From Actinoplanes subtropicus (GTDB taxonomy: Bacteria > Actinomycetota > Actinomycetes > Mycobacteriales > Micromonosporaceae), in the NCBI RefSeq assembly GCF_000721705.1, contig NZ_JOJL01000021.1, positions 1-64,000 on the forward strand: a stretch of DNA of 64,000 nucleotides, in the 5' to 3' direction. A program made the translations under genes and the position numbers. Below the pieces are notes generated by a model. The model did no database searches, had not been told where the DNA came from, and was given only the letters and a program-made list of their open reading frames with translations. Positions 46,038 to 55,205 of this stretch are shown piece after piece. Position 1 is the first letter of the stretch. Every line of letters begins with the position of its first letter.

Positions 46038-47270
46038 ATGAAGCATCTGCACCGCTGGGTGGCGTTGGTCGCGGGCGCCGTGACCGTCGCCGCCGGAATA
46101 GTGACCGCACCCGCCGTCTTCGCCGCCACGCCGAGCGCGGCGGCGGCCGCGGTGGCCTGTTCGGCGCCCGCCTGGGCCGAGGGCACCGCCTACGCCGTCG
46201 GCGCCCTGGTGACCTACAACGGGCGCCTCTACCGGGCCCGGGTCGCGCACACCCCGCCGGTCGGGGCCGGGTGGAATCCGGTCGCGGCCGCCTCGCTCTG
46301 GGAGGACCTCGGCGCGTGCGACGGCACGACGCCGCCGACCACTCAGCCGACCACCCCGCCCACCACTCCCCCGACGACCCAGCCGCCGGCCACCGGCGGG
46401 CTCGTGCACGCGCCGTACGTCGACATGGGCGCCTGGCCGACGCCCAGCCTCACCACCATGGTGAGCAGCGGCAACCTCAAGAACGTGACCCTGGCGTTCA
46501 TCACCGCCTCCGCCTGCAAGGCCATGTGGTTCAACGCGTACGACCCGCGGCAGGCCTGGGCCAAGGACCAGATCGACGCGATCCGCGCCCGCGGCGGCGA
46601 CGTGAAGATCTCGTTCGGCGGTGCGACCGGCATCGAACTGGCCCAGGCGTGCGGCAGCGTGTCCGCGTTGCAGGCCGAATACCAGGCGGTGGTCAGCGCG
46701 TACGCCCTGAAGTACATCGACCTGGACATCGAGGGCGCGGCGACCGCGGACACCGCCTCGGTGACCCGGCGCTCGCAGGCGCTGGCCGGCCTGCAGCGGG
46801 CCAACCCGGGCCTGCGGGTGTCGTTCACGCTGCCGGTGCTGCCCGAGGGGCTGACCAGTGACGGGCTCAACGTGGTGCGCTCGGCCCGGGACGCCGGCGT
46901 CAATGTGGACCTGGTCAACGTGATGGCGATGGACTACTACCGCAGCGGGGACTACGGGGACTTCGCCGTGGCGGCGGCCAACGCCACCTTCGCCCAGCTG
47001 AAATCGCTCTACTCCGGCCGTACGGACGCTCAGGTCTGGAAGATGGTCGGCGTGACGCCGATGCTGGGCGCCAACGACGACGGCCACATCTTCGACCAGG
47101 CCGACGCCCGGCAGTTGGTCAGCTTCGCGCAGGGCAAGCACCTGGGCATGCTGAGCTTCTGGGAGTTGGGCCGGGACAAGAACGCCTGCACCGGAGCGCT
47201 CTACATGTGCACCAACATCCCGCAGCAGCCGTACGAATTCAGCAAGATCTTCGCCGGGTACGGGGGCTGA
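46038..47270 (+). CDS. Secreted GH18 chitinase with chitin-binding module
   Basis: 410 residues behind AAGGAG. A Sec signal (MKHLHRWVALVAGAVTVAAG to AVFAA) is followed by a CBM5/12-type module (APAWAEGTAYAVGALVTYNG, LYRARVAHTPP, LWEDLGAC), a TTPPTT-rich linker, and a GH18 barrel: VKISFGGATG, then KYIDLDIEG with the catalytic Glu near residue 232. The motif is shortened from the usual DGxDxDxE. Family members of this subgroup (ChiC-like) hydrolyse chitin chains. The sequence VMAMDYYRSGDYGD fits the substrate-stabilising Met-Asp-Tyr segment. Confidence 0.93.
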   Translation: MKHLHRWVALVAGAVTVAAGIVTAPAVFAATPSAAAAAVACSAPAWAEGTAYAVGALVTYNGRLYRARVAHTPPVGAGWNPVAAASLWEDLGACDGTTPPTTQPTTPPTTPPTTQPPATGGLVHAPYVDMGAWPTPSLTTMVSSGNLKNVTLAFITASACKAMWFNAYDPRQAWAKDQIDAIRARGGDVKISFGGATGIELAQACGSVSALQAEYQAVVSAYALKYIDLDIEGAATADTASVTRRSQALAGLQRANPGLRVSFTLPVLPEGLTSDGLNVVRSARDAGVNVDLVNVMAMDYYRSGDYGDFAVAAANATFAQLKSLYSGRTDAQVWKMVGVTPMLGANDDGHIFDQADARQLVSFAQGKHLGMLSFWELGRDKNACTGALYMCTNIPQQPYEFSKIFAGYGG

Positions 47271-47308
47271 CGCTTGACCCGGGGCGGCGCCGGCACTTGG
47301 CTACGGCC

Positions 47309-48169
47309 ATGACTGTCGCGCGCCGCCTCTGGTCCCTGTTCGAGCCCCTGCACGCCGTCACCTACTTCACGCCGCCGGCCGCCGCGGCCTACGAGGCGGC
47401 CGGGCTGACCGGCTTCTGGCGGCGCTACTTCGCCGGGCGGGCGGCGGCGCTCGGGCCGGTCGGGCCGGGGCCGGTCACCGCCGCGTTCTTCGGCTTCGCG
47501 CCGGCCATGGTCGACCGCGCCTTCCCCAGCGTGTGGTCGCGGATCACGCCGCCGGCCGCGCTCGAGGCCCGGCTGGCGGGCGCGCGGGCGGCGCTGACCG
47601 AGTTGCTCGACGGGCTCGCCGTGGCGGAGGCCGCCGACGCGCTCGAGGCGGCGGCGCGGCGGGTGGACCTGCCGGGGCGGGTGCTGGCCGGGGCGTACGC
47701 GGATCTGCCCTGGCCGGAGGATCCGGTCGGCCGGCTCTGGCACGCCGCCACCCAGCTCCGCGAGCACCGCGGCGACGGGCACGTGGCGGCGCTGCTCACC
47801 GCGGGGGTGGACGGTTGCGAATCGCTGGTCTGGCGGGTCGGCGTGGACGGCGGGCGGCTGCGCGAGGTGACCCAGCCGGCCCGCGGCTGGACCGACGAGG
47901 AGTGGGACGCGGCGGTGGCCCGGCTGGCGAAGCGCGGCTGGCTGACCGCGGACGGTACCGCCACGGACCCGGGCCGGGTGGCCTATGCGGAGGTCGAGGC
48001 GCTGACCGACCGGCTGGCGGCCAGTCCCTGGGAGCGGCTCGACACCGAACGCTGCGCCGACCTGCTGGCGCCGCTGGCCGAGCGCGTCTGGACGGTCCTA
48101 CCCGACGACAACCCGATCCCGCTACGCCGCCTCAGTGGCGCAAAAGCCACAAAACAGGACCCCGCCTAA
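47309..48169 (+). CDS. SCO6745-type protein (MarR-like winged helix)
   Basis: 286 residues. The N-terminus LWSLFEPLHAVTYFTPPAAAAYEAAGLTGFW and the following YFAGRAAALGPVGPGPVTAAFFGF are the hallmark of the actinobacterial SCO6745 family. The C-terminal half (TDEEWDAAVARLAKRGWLTAD, YAEVEALTDRLA) looks like a winged-helix segment. Role unknown, possibly regulatory. It begins 38 bp after the chitinase stop on the same strand. Confidence 0.85.
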   Translation: MTVARRLWSLFEPLHAVTYFTPPAAAAYEAAGLTGFWRRYFAGRAAALGPVGPGPVTAAFFGFAPAMVDRAFPSVWSRITPPAALEARLAGARAALTELLDGLAVAEAADALEAAARRVDLPGRVLAGAYADLPWPEDPVGRLWHAATQLREHRGDGHVAALLTAGVDGCESLVWRVGVDGGRLREVTQPARGWTDEEWDAAVARLAKRGWLTADGTATDPGRVAYAEVEALTDRLAASPWERLDTERCADLLAPLAERVWTVLPDDNPIPLRRLSGAKATKQDPA

Positions 48170-48287
48170 GCATGCTTACGGCCCCTGCGTACGCCCGCGG
48201 CGGTCCAGATAGGTAACCGCTCCCGATGTTCGAAAGGCCTGGTCGACCGAGGATTGGTAGATCAGCGGTCGACGAAGGAGACAGGCC

Positions 48288-48491
48288 ATGTTGCTTCACC
48301 CGGACCTCATGCTCACCCTGGCGAACGAGCGGCACCGCGAGCTGGTCGCCGAGGCCGAGCGGGAGCATCTGCTCAGCAACGCCCGGGCGGCCCGCCGCGG
48401 CCGCAGGGCGGGGAAAGTGGCGGCGGTACGCGGCCGGCCCGCCGGTAGTCTGGCCCCGTGCGAACCATCCGCGGCGGTGCCAGCCCGGTGA
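48288..48491 (+). CDS. Small basic protein
   Basis: 67 residues from ATG 48288, 7 bp after AAGGAGA. The first 42 residues are a charged helix (LTLANERHRELVAEAEREHL, LSNARAARRGRRAG) typical of short conserved actinobacterial ORFs of unknown role. The rest overlaps the start of the LAL regulator on the same strand, so the true end may be functionally unimportant. Confidence 0.55.
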   Translation: MLLHPDLMLTLANERHRELVAEAEREHLLSNARAARRGRRAGKVAAVRGRPAGSLAPCEPSAAVPAR

Positions 48492-51196
48492 TGATCGGGC
48501 GAGAGAGCGAGCTGCGCCGGTTGGCGCGGCTCGCTTCGTCGCGGGAGCCCGCGGTGGCGATCATCGCGGGCGAGCCCGGCATCGGGAAGACCCGGCTGGT
48601 CCACGAGCTGCTCGCGACCCTGCCGGCGGAAACGGTGGTGCTGGTCGGGCAGGCCGAGCCCGGCTCGCTGTCCCGGCCGTACGAGGTGCTGCTGGACGCG
48701 ATCGACGGCCGGCCCGAGGTCGACGAGGAGCAGCTCGCCGCCCTCGAGGACGCGCGGCGCAGCCCGGTCGAGCGGCTGCACACCGGTCTGGCCGTGGTGG
48801 CCGACCTGATCGGCGACTCCCCCGCGGTCATCGTCTTCGAAGACCTGCACTGGGCCGATTCGGAGAGCGCGGCGCTGTTCGAGCGGATCGCCGACCAGCA
48901 CGGGCCGCGGCTGCTGATCGGCACGTACCGGCCGGACGAGGTGACCACCCGGCAGCCGGTGGCCGGGCTGCTGGCCCGGATGGAGCGGCGGCACGCGGTC
49001 ACCCACGTACGGCTGGATCGCCTCACCCCCGCGCAGACGGCGGCGATGCTGGCGGCGGCGACCGGCGCCCCGGCCTCGCTGCGGGCCGCGACCGCGCTGC
49101 ACCACCGCACCGGCGGCAACCCGTTCTTCCTGGAGGAGCTGCTGCGCGCGCTGCCCGGCTACGACGCCGAGGCGCTGGTCGAGCAGCCGCTGCCGTGGAG
49201 CCTCGCCGACGTGCTGCGCGGCCAGGTGGAAGATCTCGAGCCGGTCAGCCACCGGGTGATCGAGGCGGCCGCCGTACTCGGCCACCGCATCCCGTTCGAC
49301 CTGCTCGCCGACGTGACCGGCACCGGCGAGGAGGAACTGATCGCCGTGCTGCGCGATTTGGTCTCCCGTGGCGTGCTGGTCGAATCGGGCGACGACGAGT
49401 TCGCGTTCCGGCACGCCCTGCTCCGCGAGGCGATCGCCGATCAGATGCTCGCCCGGCAGCGGCGCCGGCTGCACGAGGCCGCACTCGATGCGCTGCTCCG
49501 CGGCGGCTCCTCCGACCCCGCGATGGTGGCGCACCACGCCCGCGGCGCCGGCCGGTACGACGACATGATCGACGCGACCCGCCGGGGCACCGCGCTCTAC
49601 CTGTCGATCGGGTCGGCCTATCAGGCGCTGCAGCTGGCCGAGATGGGCCTCGACGAGGCGCCCGACGACACCGAGCTGCTGAACGGCGCCGCCCGCGCGG
49701 CCTGGCTGGCCGGCCTGCTCGACGACGCGCTGCGCTACGGCCGGAAGTGGCGTGACCTGGCCGCCACCAGCACCGACCGGGCCGAGTCGCTGTACCTGCT
49801 GGTCCGGGTCTCCTGGGAGGCCCGGCTCTGGGACGAGATGGGCGCGCTGACCGAGGACATCGAAACCCTGATCGCCGAGTTGCCGCCCGGCGCCGACCAG
49901 GCCCGGGCGATGACCGCGATCGCGCAGTCGTCGTACCTGCGCGACGACCCGGAGGCGGCGGTGCTCTGGGCCGACCGCGCGCTGGCCCTGGCCGACGAGT
50001 TCGACCTGCCGTCCATCCGGCTGGCCGCGCTGCTGGAGAAGGGCGCGACGCTCAGCGAGCGCCCGCAGCGCGCCGCCGAGGGCCGGGAGATCCTGTCCGC
50101 GCTGGTCACCGAGGCGGAGAAGGCGGGCGAGTGGGTGCTGGCCGCGCACGCGCTCAACAGCCTCGTCCAGGGCGAGCCGCCCAGCTCGCCGGCCGAGCAC
50201 GCCGAGACCCTGGAACGGATGCGGGTCGACGCCGAGCGGGCCGGCTTCGAGTCGCTCGCGGTGGCCACCTACTTCCAGGGGCGGGCGCGGCTGGCGTGGC
50301 GGGCCGGCGACCTGCCCGCCGCGATCGCCACCCTGGAGGAGGGCCGCGATCAGGACCGCGGCCTGCGGCGGCGGGGCCGGTGGGCCGACTACCACGGGGT
50401 CTTCCTGGCCGGCGCGTACCTGGAGGCCGGCGAGCTCGACCGCGCCGAGCAGGTCATCGCCGACCTGGCGACGGTGCCGAACAACCCGCCGCCGACCACG
50501 ATCCCGGGCCTCGCGTTCCACCTCGCCTGCCGCCGCCACGACCTGCCGCGCGCCGAGGCGCTCCTGGACGAGCTGCTGCGGGCCCTGGCCGAGGAGGACT
50601 GGCGCAGCGGCGACCGGGCGCACGACCTGATCTCCGCCGCGCTGGAGGGCGGCCTGCCGCTGCCCCGGCTCGACCGGATGGCGGCCGAGCTGCTGGACGC
50701 CGACGTGTGGGACGCCTTCCGCACCCTGGTCGACGCCCAGCTGGCCGAGGCACACGGCCGGCACGCCGAGGCGCTGGCCGCCTACCTGACGATCACGGAG
50801 GCGCACATCCTCGGCCCGGCGATCCGCGGCACGGTCCGGGTCGGCGCCGCCCGCTGCCTGCTCGCGGCCGACCGGCGGGCGGAGGCGGCGGCCCACGTCG
50901 AGGCGGCCGGGCCGCTGCTCGCCGAGTGGCGCGGCTGGCGGGTGGCCCAGCTCGACCAGGTGCGCGCGCGGCTCGGCATGGCCCCGGCGGACGCGCCGCC
51001 GGCGGTGACCGGGCCGGCCGCGCTGACCCCGCGCGAGCGGGAGGTGGCGGTGCTGATCGGCGACGGCCTGACCAACGCCGAGCTGGCCCGGCGGCTCTAC
51101 ATCTCGCCGAAGACGGCGGCCGTGCACGTCTCCAACATCCTGCGTAAGCTGGGCGTCGCCTCGCGCACCGAGGTCCTCGATCTGATCAGGCCCTGA
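48458..51196 (+). CDS. LAL-type (large ATP-binding LuxR-family) regulator
   Basis: About 912 residues from GTG 48458, or 901 from ATG 48491. The N-terminal STAND/AAA domain has Walker A GEPGIGKTRL and Walker B VIVFEDLHWAD. The long middle region is made of helical repeats (TPR-like). The C-terminal LuxR HTH is LTPREREVAVLIGDGLTNAE, ARRLYISPKTAAVHVSNIL. Such proteins activate metabolic clusters after binding ATP and an inducer. No clear target gene is adjacent; NAD kinase follows directly 3 bp after. Confidence 0.9.
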   Translation: MRTIRGGASPVMIGRESELRRLARLASSREPAVAIIAGEPGIGKTRLVHELLATLPAETVVLVGQAEPGSLSRPYEVLLDAIDGRPEVDEEQLAALEDARRSPVERLHTGLAVVADLIGDSPAVIVFEDLHWADSESAALFERIADQHGPRLLIGTYRPDEVTTRQPVAGLLARMERRHAVTHVRLDRLTPAQTAAMLAAATGAPASLRAATALHHRTGGNPFFLEELLRALPGYDAEALVEQPLPWSLADVLRGQVEDLEPVSHRVIEAAAVLGHRIPFDLLADVTGTGEEELIAVLRDLVSRGVLVESGDDEFAFRHALLREAIADQMLARQRRRLHEAALDALLRGGSSDPAMVAHHARGAGRYDDMIDATRRGTALYLSIGSAYQALQLAEMGLDEAPDDTELLNGAARAAWLAGLLDDALRYGRKWRDLAATSTDRAESLYLLVRVSWEARLWDEMGALTEDIETLIAELPPGADQARAMTAIAQSSYLRDDPEAAVLWADRALALADEFDLPSIRLAALLEKGATLSERPQRAAEGREILSALVTEAEKAGEWVLAAHALNSLVQGEPPSSPAEHAETLERMRVDAERAGFESLAVATYFQGRARLAWRAGDLPAAIATLEEGRDQDRGLRRRGRWADYHGVFLAGAYLEAGELDRAEQVIADLATVPNNPPPTTIPGLAFHLACRRHDLPRAEALLDELLRALAEEDWRSGDRAHDLISAALEGGLPLPRLDRMAAELLDADVWDAFRTLVDAQLAEAHGRHAEALAAYLTITEAHILGPAIRGTVRVGAARCLLAADRRAEAAAHVEAAGPLLAEWRGWRVAQLDQVRARLGMAPADAPPAVTGPAALTPREREVAVLIGDGLTNAELARRLYISPKTAAVHVSNILRKLGVASRTEVLDLIRP

Positions 51197-51198
51197 CA

Positions 51199-52095
51199 AT
51201 GGACGCCATCGGCCTCGTGCTGCACCCCACCAAGCTGGTGGACAAATCCGTCGACACGGTGCTCGCCTTCGCGCGCGCCGGGTCGCTGCGGGTGCTGGCC
51301 CGCGACACCGACCGCGACCGGGTGCCCGACGGCGTCGAGCTGCTGCCCGAGGCGCGGTTCGCCGCCGAGGTGGGGGCGATCATCGCGCTGGGCGGCGACG
51401 GCACGATGCTCGGCGCGCTGCGGATGACGGTGGGGCGGCCGGTGCCGGTGCTCGGCGTCAACCACGGCCACCTCGGCTTCCTGGTCGAGGTGACGCCGGC
51501 CGAGCTGCCCGGCGCGCTGGCGAAGGTGGCGGCCGGCGAGTTCACCATCGAGCACCACAGCTGCCTGGAGGTAGGACAGCTGCCGGTCAAGTACGGCTTC
51601 AACGACGTGGTGCTGGGCCGCGCGGGCCGCTCCGGAACGGTGTCGGTCGACCTGACCGTCAACGGCCAGCGCTACGGCTACTACCGGGGAGACGCGGTCG
51701 TCGTGGCGACCCCGACCGGCTCGACCGCCTACAACTACGCGGCCGGCGGACCCGTGTTGTCCCCGTCATCGCGCGCCATGGTCGTCACCCCGGTGGCCCC
51801 GATGTCCGGCATCAGCCGCCCGGTGGTCCTGGGCGCGAGCGACCGGGTAACGCTGACGGTAGCGGCGGAGAGCGCCCCGATCGCGGTCGAGGTGGACGGC
51901 ACGCCCGCCGGCGACCTGGAGCGCGGCGACCGCCTGACCACCACGATGCGCCCGGACGCTGCCCAGGTGGTCCGCCTCTCCGCCACCGACCACGCCAACC
52001 GCAGCCGCATCAAGCTGAGCCTCCTGGACCTCCCCCTACGCCGAGACCAGCTGCTGGAGCTGATCCCGGCCGCCCTACGCCGCAACCCCGACTGA
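51199..52095 (+). CDS. nadK: NAD kinase
   Basis: 298 residues. It phosphorylates NAD to NADP using ATP or polyphosphate. The catalytic GGDGTML is at about 65-71, with NHGHLGFLVE, the substrate motif FNDVVLGR, and VVATPTGSTAYNYAAGGP all present. It starts 3 bp after the LAL regulator, so the two are probably cotranscribed, an unusual partnership. In most actinobacteria nadK sits beside recN and a haemolysin/rRNA methylase gene, so this is likely an additional, relocated copy. Confidence 0.93.
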   Translation: MDAIGLVLHPTKLVDKSVDTVLAFARAGSLRVLARDTDRDRVPDGVELLPEARFAAEVGAIIALGGDGTMLGALRMTVGRPVPVLGVNHGHLGFLVEVTPAELPGALAKVAAGEFTIEHHSCLEVGQLPVKYGFNDVVLGRAGRSGTVSVDLTVNGQRYGYYRGDAVVVATPTGSTAYNYAAGGPVLSPSSRAMVVTPVAPMSGISRPVVLGASDRVTLTVAAESAPIAVEVDGTPAGDLERGDRLTTTMRPDAAQVVRLSATDHANRSRIKLSLLDLPLRRDQLLELIPAALRRNPD

Positions 52096-52158
52096 GCCAT
52101 CCCATCGCCGACTTCAAACCACCGCGGCCCAATCTCCGAGCATTTCTTCCGCAGCTTC

Positions 52159-52251
52159 GACCGTACGAGTCGGACAAGTCCCCGACGTGCCAGGGCCGCT
52201 GGCTGCAACACCGGCTCCGACCCCGGCCGCCGGGCGGCCCCGGCCCAAGAC
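52159..52251 (+). repeat. 93-bp dispersed repeat, copy 1
   Basis: Matches copy 2 at 62438-62530 at 87 of 93 bases, in the same orientation. It lies in the 309-bp gap between the convergent nadK and response-regulator genes; I see no supported gene in this gap. The unit holds CCGCCGGGCGG and other small dyads and reads open as VPDVPG-LAATPAPTPAAGR in one frame. Confidence 0.85.
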
Positions 52252-52404
52252 CTCCCGCCCCCAGATTTTTCGGCGGATCGAGGATCCCGAGCCGTCCTGC
52301 GTGGCGCCGTGGAAAGCGCTGCCGGCCTGGCAGCAAGAGGTCGACGCGGACATCTTCGAGTCCATCGAGAGTGTTGAGACGCTCGCCGACTGAGACGCTC
52401 GAAC

Positions 52405-53067
52405 TCAGCCGGGCTGCTGCGGCCGGGTCAGACCCAGGTCATAGGCGAGGATGACGGCCTGGATCCGGTCCCGCGCCCCGATCTTGGCGAGCACCCGCCC
52501 GACGTGGGTCTTCACCGTCGACTCGGAAAGGACCAGCCGCTCCGCGATCTCGCCGTTCGTCCAGCCCCGGCCGATCGCGATCAGGATCTCCCGCTCCCGC
52601 TCGGTCAGCGTGCCCAGCCGCGGGTCGGCGGCCGATCGCCCGCCGAGGTGATGGGCGAACTCGTCGAGCAGGCGGCGGGTCAGCGCCGGCGCGATCACCG
52701 CGTCGCCCGCGGCGACCGCCCGGATGCCGGCCAGCAGCTCCTCCGGGTGGGCGTCCTTGAGCAGGAAACCGCTGGCTCCGGCGCGCAGCGCGGCGTGCAC
52801 GTACTCGTCGAGGTCGAAGGTGGTGAGCATGAGGATGTGCGACCGGCCGCCGTCGGCCACGATCCGCCGGGTGGCCTCGATGCCGTCCAGGCCGGGCATC
52901 CGCACGTCCATCAGCACCACGTCCGGGCGCAGCTCGGTGGCCTGGCGGACGGCCTCGACGCCGTTCTGCGCCTCGCCGATCACCTCGGTGTCCGGGTTGC
53001 TCTCCAGCAGCATCCGGAAACCGAGGCGCTGCAGCGGTTGGTCGTCGACGATCAGCACGGTGATCAT
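52405..53067 (-). CDS. NarL/FixJ-family response regulator
   Basis: 220 residues. The receiver has VLIVDDQ, phosphoacceptor Asp in DVVLMDVRMPGLDG, and Lys in GFLLKDAHPEEL. The LuxR-type HTH is LTEREREILIAIGRGWTNGE, AERLVLSESTVKTHVGRVL. ATG 53067 overlaps the kinase stop by 4 bp. Probably controls the ABC exporter genes upstream in the same operon. Confidence 0.94.
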   Translation of the reverse strand: MITVLIVDDQPLQRLGFRMLLESNPDTEVIGEAQNGVEAVRQATELRPDVVLMDVRMPGLDGIEATRRIVADGGRSHILMLTTFDLDEYVHAALRAGASGFLLKDAHPEELLAGIRAVAAGDAVIAPALTRRLLDEFAHHLGGRSAADPRLGTLTEREREILIAIGRGWTNGEIAERLVLSESTVKTHVGRVLAKIGARDRIQAVILAYDLGLTRPQQPG

Positions 53068-54326
53068 GCGGGTAGGTCTTCCCGATCGAGCTCGGCGGCC
53101 ACGGACCAGCCCCCGCCGGGCAGCGGCCCGGCGGTGACCGTTCCACCGTAGAGGGCGGCGCGCTCGCGCATGCCGATCACGCCGTGGCCCTCCCCGGCCG
53201 GAGACGCGGGAGGCTCGCCGCCCGGTGGGCCGGTGTCGCGGACCGTGATCCGCAGCCGGGGGCCGTCCACCGCCACCTCCAGGCGGATCCGGGTGTCCGG
53301 GCCGGCGTGCTTGAGCGAGTTGGTCAGCGCCTCCTGCACGATGCGGTAGGCGGCGAGCTGGACGCCCAGGTCCAGGTCGTCGACCGCGCCGGTGCTCCGG
53401 TACTCGACCTGCGGCCCGGCGGCGCGGATCCGCCGGCACAGCGGCTCCAGGTCGGCGATGCCCGGCTGCGGGGCGAGGGTGGGCTCGTCCGCCTGCTCGC
53501 GCAGGACGCCCAGCATGCGGCGCAGCTCGGCGAGCGAGCCCCGGCCGGCGTCCCCGATCAGCCGCAGCGCCTCCTTCGCGCGTTCCGGGGCGGCGTCCGA
53601 CGCGTACGCGCCGCCGTCGGCCAGCGTGATGATCACCGAGAGGCTGTGCCCGAGGATGTCGTGCATCTCGCGGGCCACCCGGGCCCGTTCGGTGGCCGCC
53701 GCGAGCCGGCTGCGCTGGTCCCGCTCGATCTCCAGCTGGACGGCCCGCTCGCGCAGCGCGGCGAGCTGGGCGCGGCGGAGCCGGATCGCGAAGCCCAGCG
53801 CCACGGCGGCGGTGCCGAAGCTGCCGATGACGAACAGGACGTCCCACATCGACGCGACGCCGGACAGCCGCACCACGACCAGGGTCGTCACCACGGCCAG
53901 CCCGGGCACGACCCAGGGCAGGCGGCGCAGCCGGCCGTGCAGCACCAGGCTGTAGATCGCGACCAGCACGGCGACATCCGCGCGGAGCATGATGCCCGCA
54001 GTCCACTGCGCCACGAAGACCACCAGGACGGCGTAGCAGGCGGCGAGCGGCGCGCGGCGCCGCCACCAGAGCGGCACGATCAGCGCCAATTGCAGGAGGA
54101 ACATCTGCCCCGCCGGGAGCCGGGTGAGCACGATCGGCCCGTCCGGATGGTCGGGCCGGAACAGGTCCGCCGCGCCGAACAACTGGAAGATCACCAGGAC
54201 CACCAGCGTGTCCAGCGCCCACCGGTGGCCGGCGTCCCACTGCCGCAGGCGGCGGCCGGCGTGCAGCAGCCGGGCCACCACGGGGTGTCCGACCAGCACG
54301 CCGGCCGCGTTCTCCTCGCTGCTCAC
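53064..54326 (-). CDS. NarL-type sensor histidine kinase (HisKA_3)
   Basis: 420 residues. Five or so N-terminal membrane helices (WALDTLVVLVIFQLFGA, QLALIVPLWW, VAVLVAIYSLVL, WVVPGLAVVTTLVVV, VLFVIGSFGTAAVAL) with almost no extracellular domain are followed by a dimerisation helix with phosphoacceptor REMHDILGHSLSVI and an HATPase domain (AYRIVQEALTNSLKHAG, GHGVIGMRERAALYGG). The intramembrane-sensing topology is typical of kinases paired with ABC exporters. It lies 30 bp after the permease gene. Confidence 0.93.
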   Translation of the reverse strand: MSSEENAAGVLVGHPVVARLLHAGRRLRQWDAGHRWALDTLVVLVIFQLFGAADLFRPDHPDGPIVLTRLPAGQMFLLQLALIVPLWWRRRAPLAACYAVLVVFVAQWTAGIMLRADVAVLVAIYSLVLHGRLRRLPWVVPGLAVVTTLVVVRLSGVASMWDVLFVIGSFGTAAVALGFAIRLRRAQLAALRERAVQLEIERDQRSRLAAATERARVAREMHDILGHSLSVIITLADGGAYASDAAPERAKEALRLIGDAGRGSLAELRRMLGVLREQADEPTLAPQPGIADLEPLCRRIRAAGPQVEYRSTGAVDDLDLGVQLAAYRIVQEALTNSLKHAGPDTRIRLEVAVDGPRLRITVRDTGPPGGEPPASPAGEGHGVIGMRERAALYGGTVTAGPLPGGGWSVAAELDREDLPA

Positions 54327-54356
54327 GAGTTCATCTTCCAGCAGGGCGCCCGCGGA

Positions 54357-55205
54357 TCAGGCGTCCGAGCGGATCAGCCGGTACGCGGCGCCGCCGAGCG
54401 CGAGCGCCGTCCAGCCGAGCAGGACCAGCAGCCCGGCGCCGGAGCTCAGCGTCCCGGCCGCGTGGTGCAGGCTGTAGATCGACTCGCCGGCGTTGCTCGG
54501 CAGGTACGGGGTGATGTCGGTCCGCCAGGACTTCGGCAGCAGCGACATCAGCAAGGGCACCAGCATGAACGCGCCGACCAGCGCGGAGATGCCGCCGGCG
54601 GTCGAGCGCAGCAGGGTGCCGAGCGCGACGCCGATGACGCCGACCAGACCCAGATAGACCCCCACGCCGAGCAGCCCGCGCAGCACGCCGCCGTCCGAGA
54701 GGCTCATCGAGATCGCGGTGCCGGACAGCACCCCGTTGCTGATCAGGAAGCCGATCAGCGCGCCGGCCGCCGCGGTGACGAAGGCCAGCACCCCGTACAC
54801 GGCGGCCTTGGACCAGAGCACCGGCAGGCGGCGCGGGACCGCCGCGAGGGTGGACCGGATCATGCCGGTGGTGTACTCGCCGGAGGCGGTCAGCACGCCG
54901 AGCACGCCGAGGGCGATCAGCGAGAAGGGCACCCCGAAGAGCGCGAGGGTGTACGTCGTGGCGTCGGCGAAGTCGGGGTCCATCGGCTGGCCCGAGTTGA
55001 GCATCGACTTGTAGCGGAACGCGGCGATCGTGCCGAAGGCGAGCAGGAACAGCAGCCCGAGGCCGAGCGTGATCCAGGTCGAGCGGAGCGACCAGAGCTT
55101 GGCCCACTCCGAGCGCAGTACCCGGCGGCCGGTCACTTTGAGGCGGGGATCGACCGCTCGAGCCGGCGCGGTCTCCGCGGGCCGGGTGTCGGCGATGATG
55201 CTCAT
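54357..55205 (-). CDS. ABC-2 type exporter permease
   Basis: 282 residues. A 30-residue polar N-terminus is followed by SEWAKLWSLRSTWITLGLG, the classic ABC-2 entry helix, then five further helices, with GEYTTGMIRSTLAAVPRR as the coupling helix region. ATG 55205 overlaps the ATPase stop. Works with the ATPase at 55202 as an exporter of an unknown, probably antibiotic- or lipid-like, substrate. Confidence 0.92.
   Translation of the reverse strand: MSIIADTRPAETAPARAVDPRLKVTGRRVLRSEWAKLWSLRSTWITLGLGLLFLLAFGTIAAFRYKSMLNSGQPMDPDFADATTYTLALFGVPFSLIALGVLGVLTASGEYTTGMIRSTLAAVPRRLPVLWSKAAVYGVLAFVTAAAGALIGFLISNGVLSGTAISMSLSDGGVLRGLLGVGVYLGLVGVIGVALGTLLRSTAGGISALVGAFMLVPLLMSLLPKSWRTDITPYLPSNAGESIYSLHHAAGTLSSGAGLLVLLGWTALALGGAAYRLIRSDA

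Noticed and set aside
48167..48178. 12-bp perfect palindrome TAAGCATGCTTA at the end of the SCO6745-type gene
   Set aside because: Overlaps the stop codon and is short enough to be chance; no T-tract and no partner site.
52187..52393. A 68-codon plus-strand ORF across the first dispersed repeat
   Set aside because: No ribosome site; the second repeat copy keeps the frame for only about 30 codons and mismatches are not synonymous-biased, so coding is not supported.
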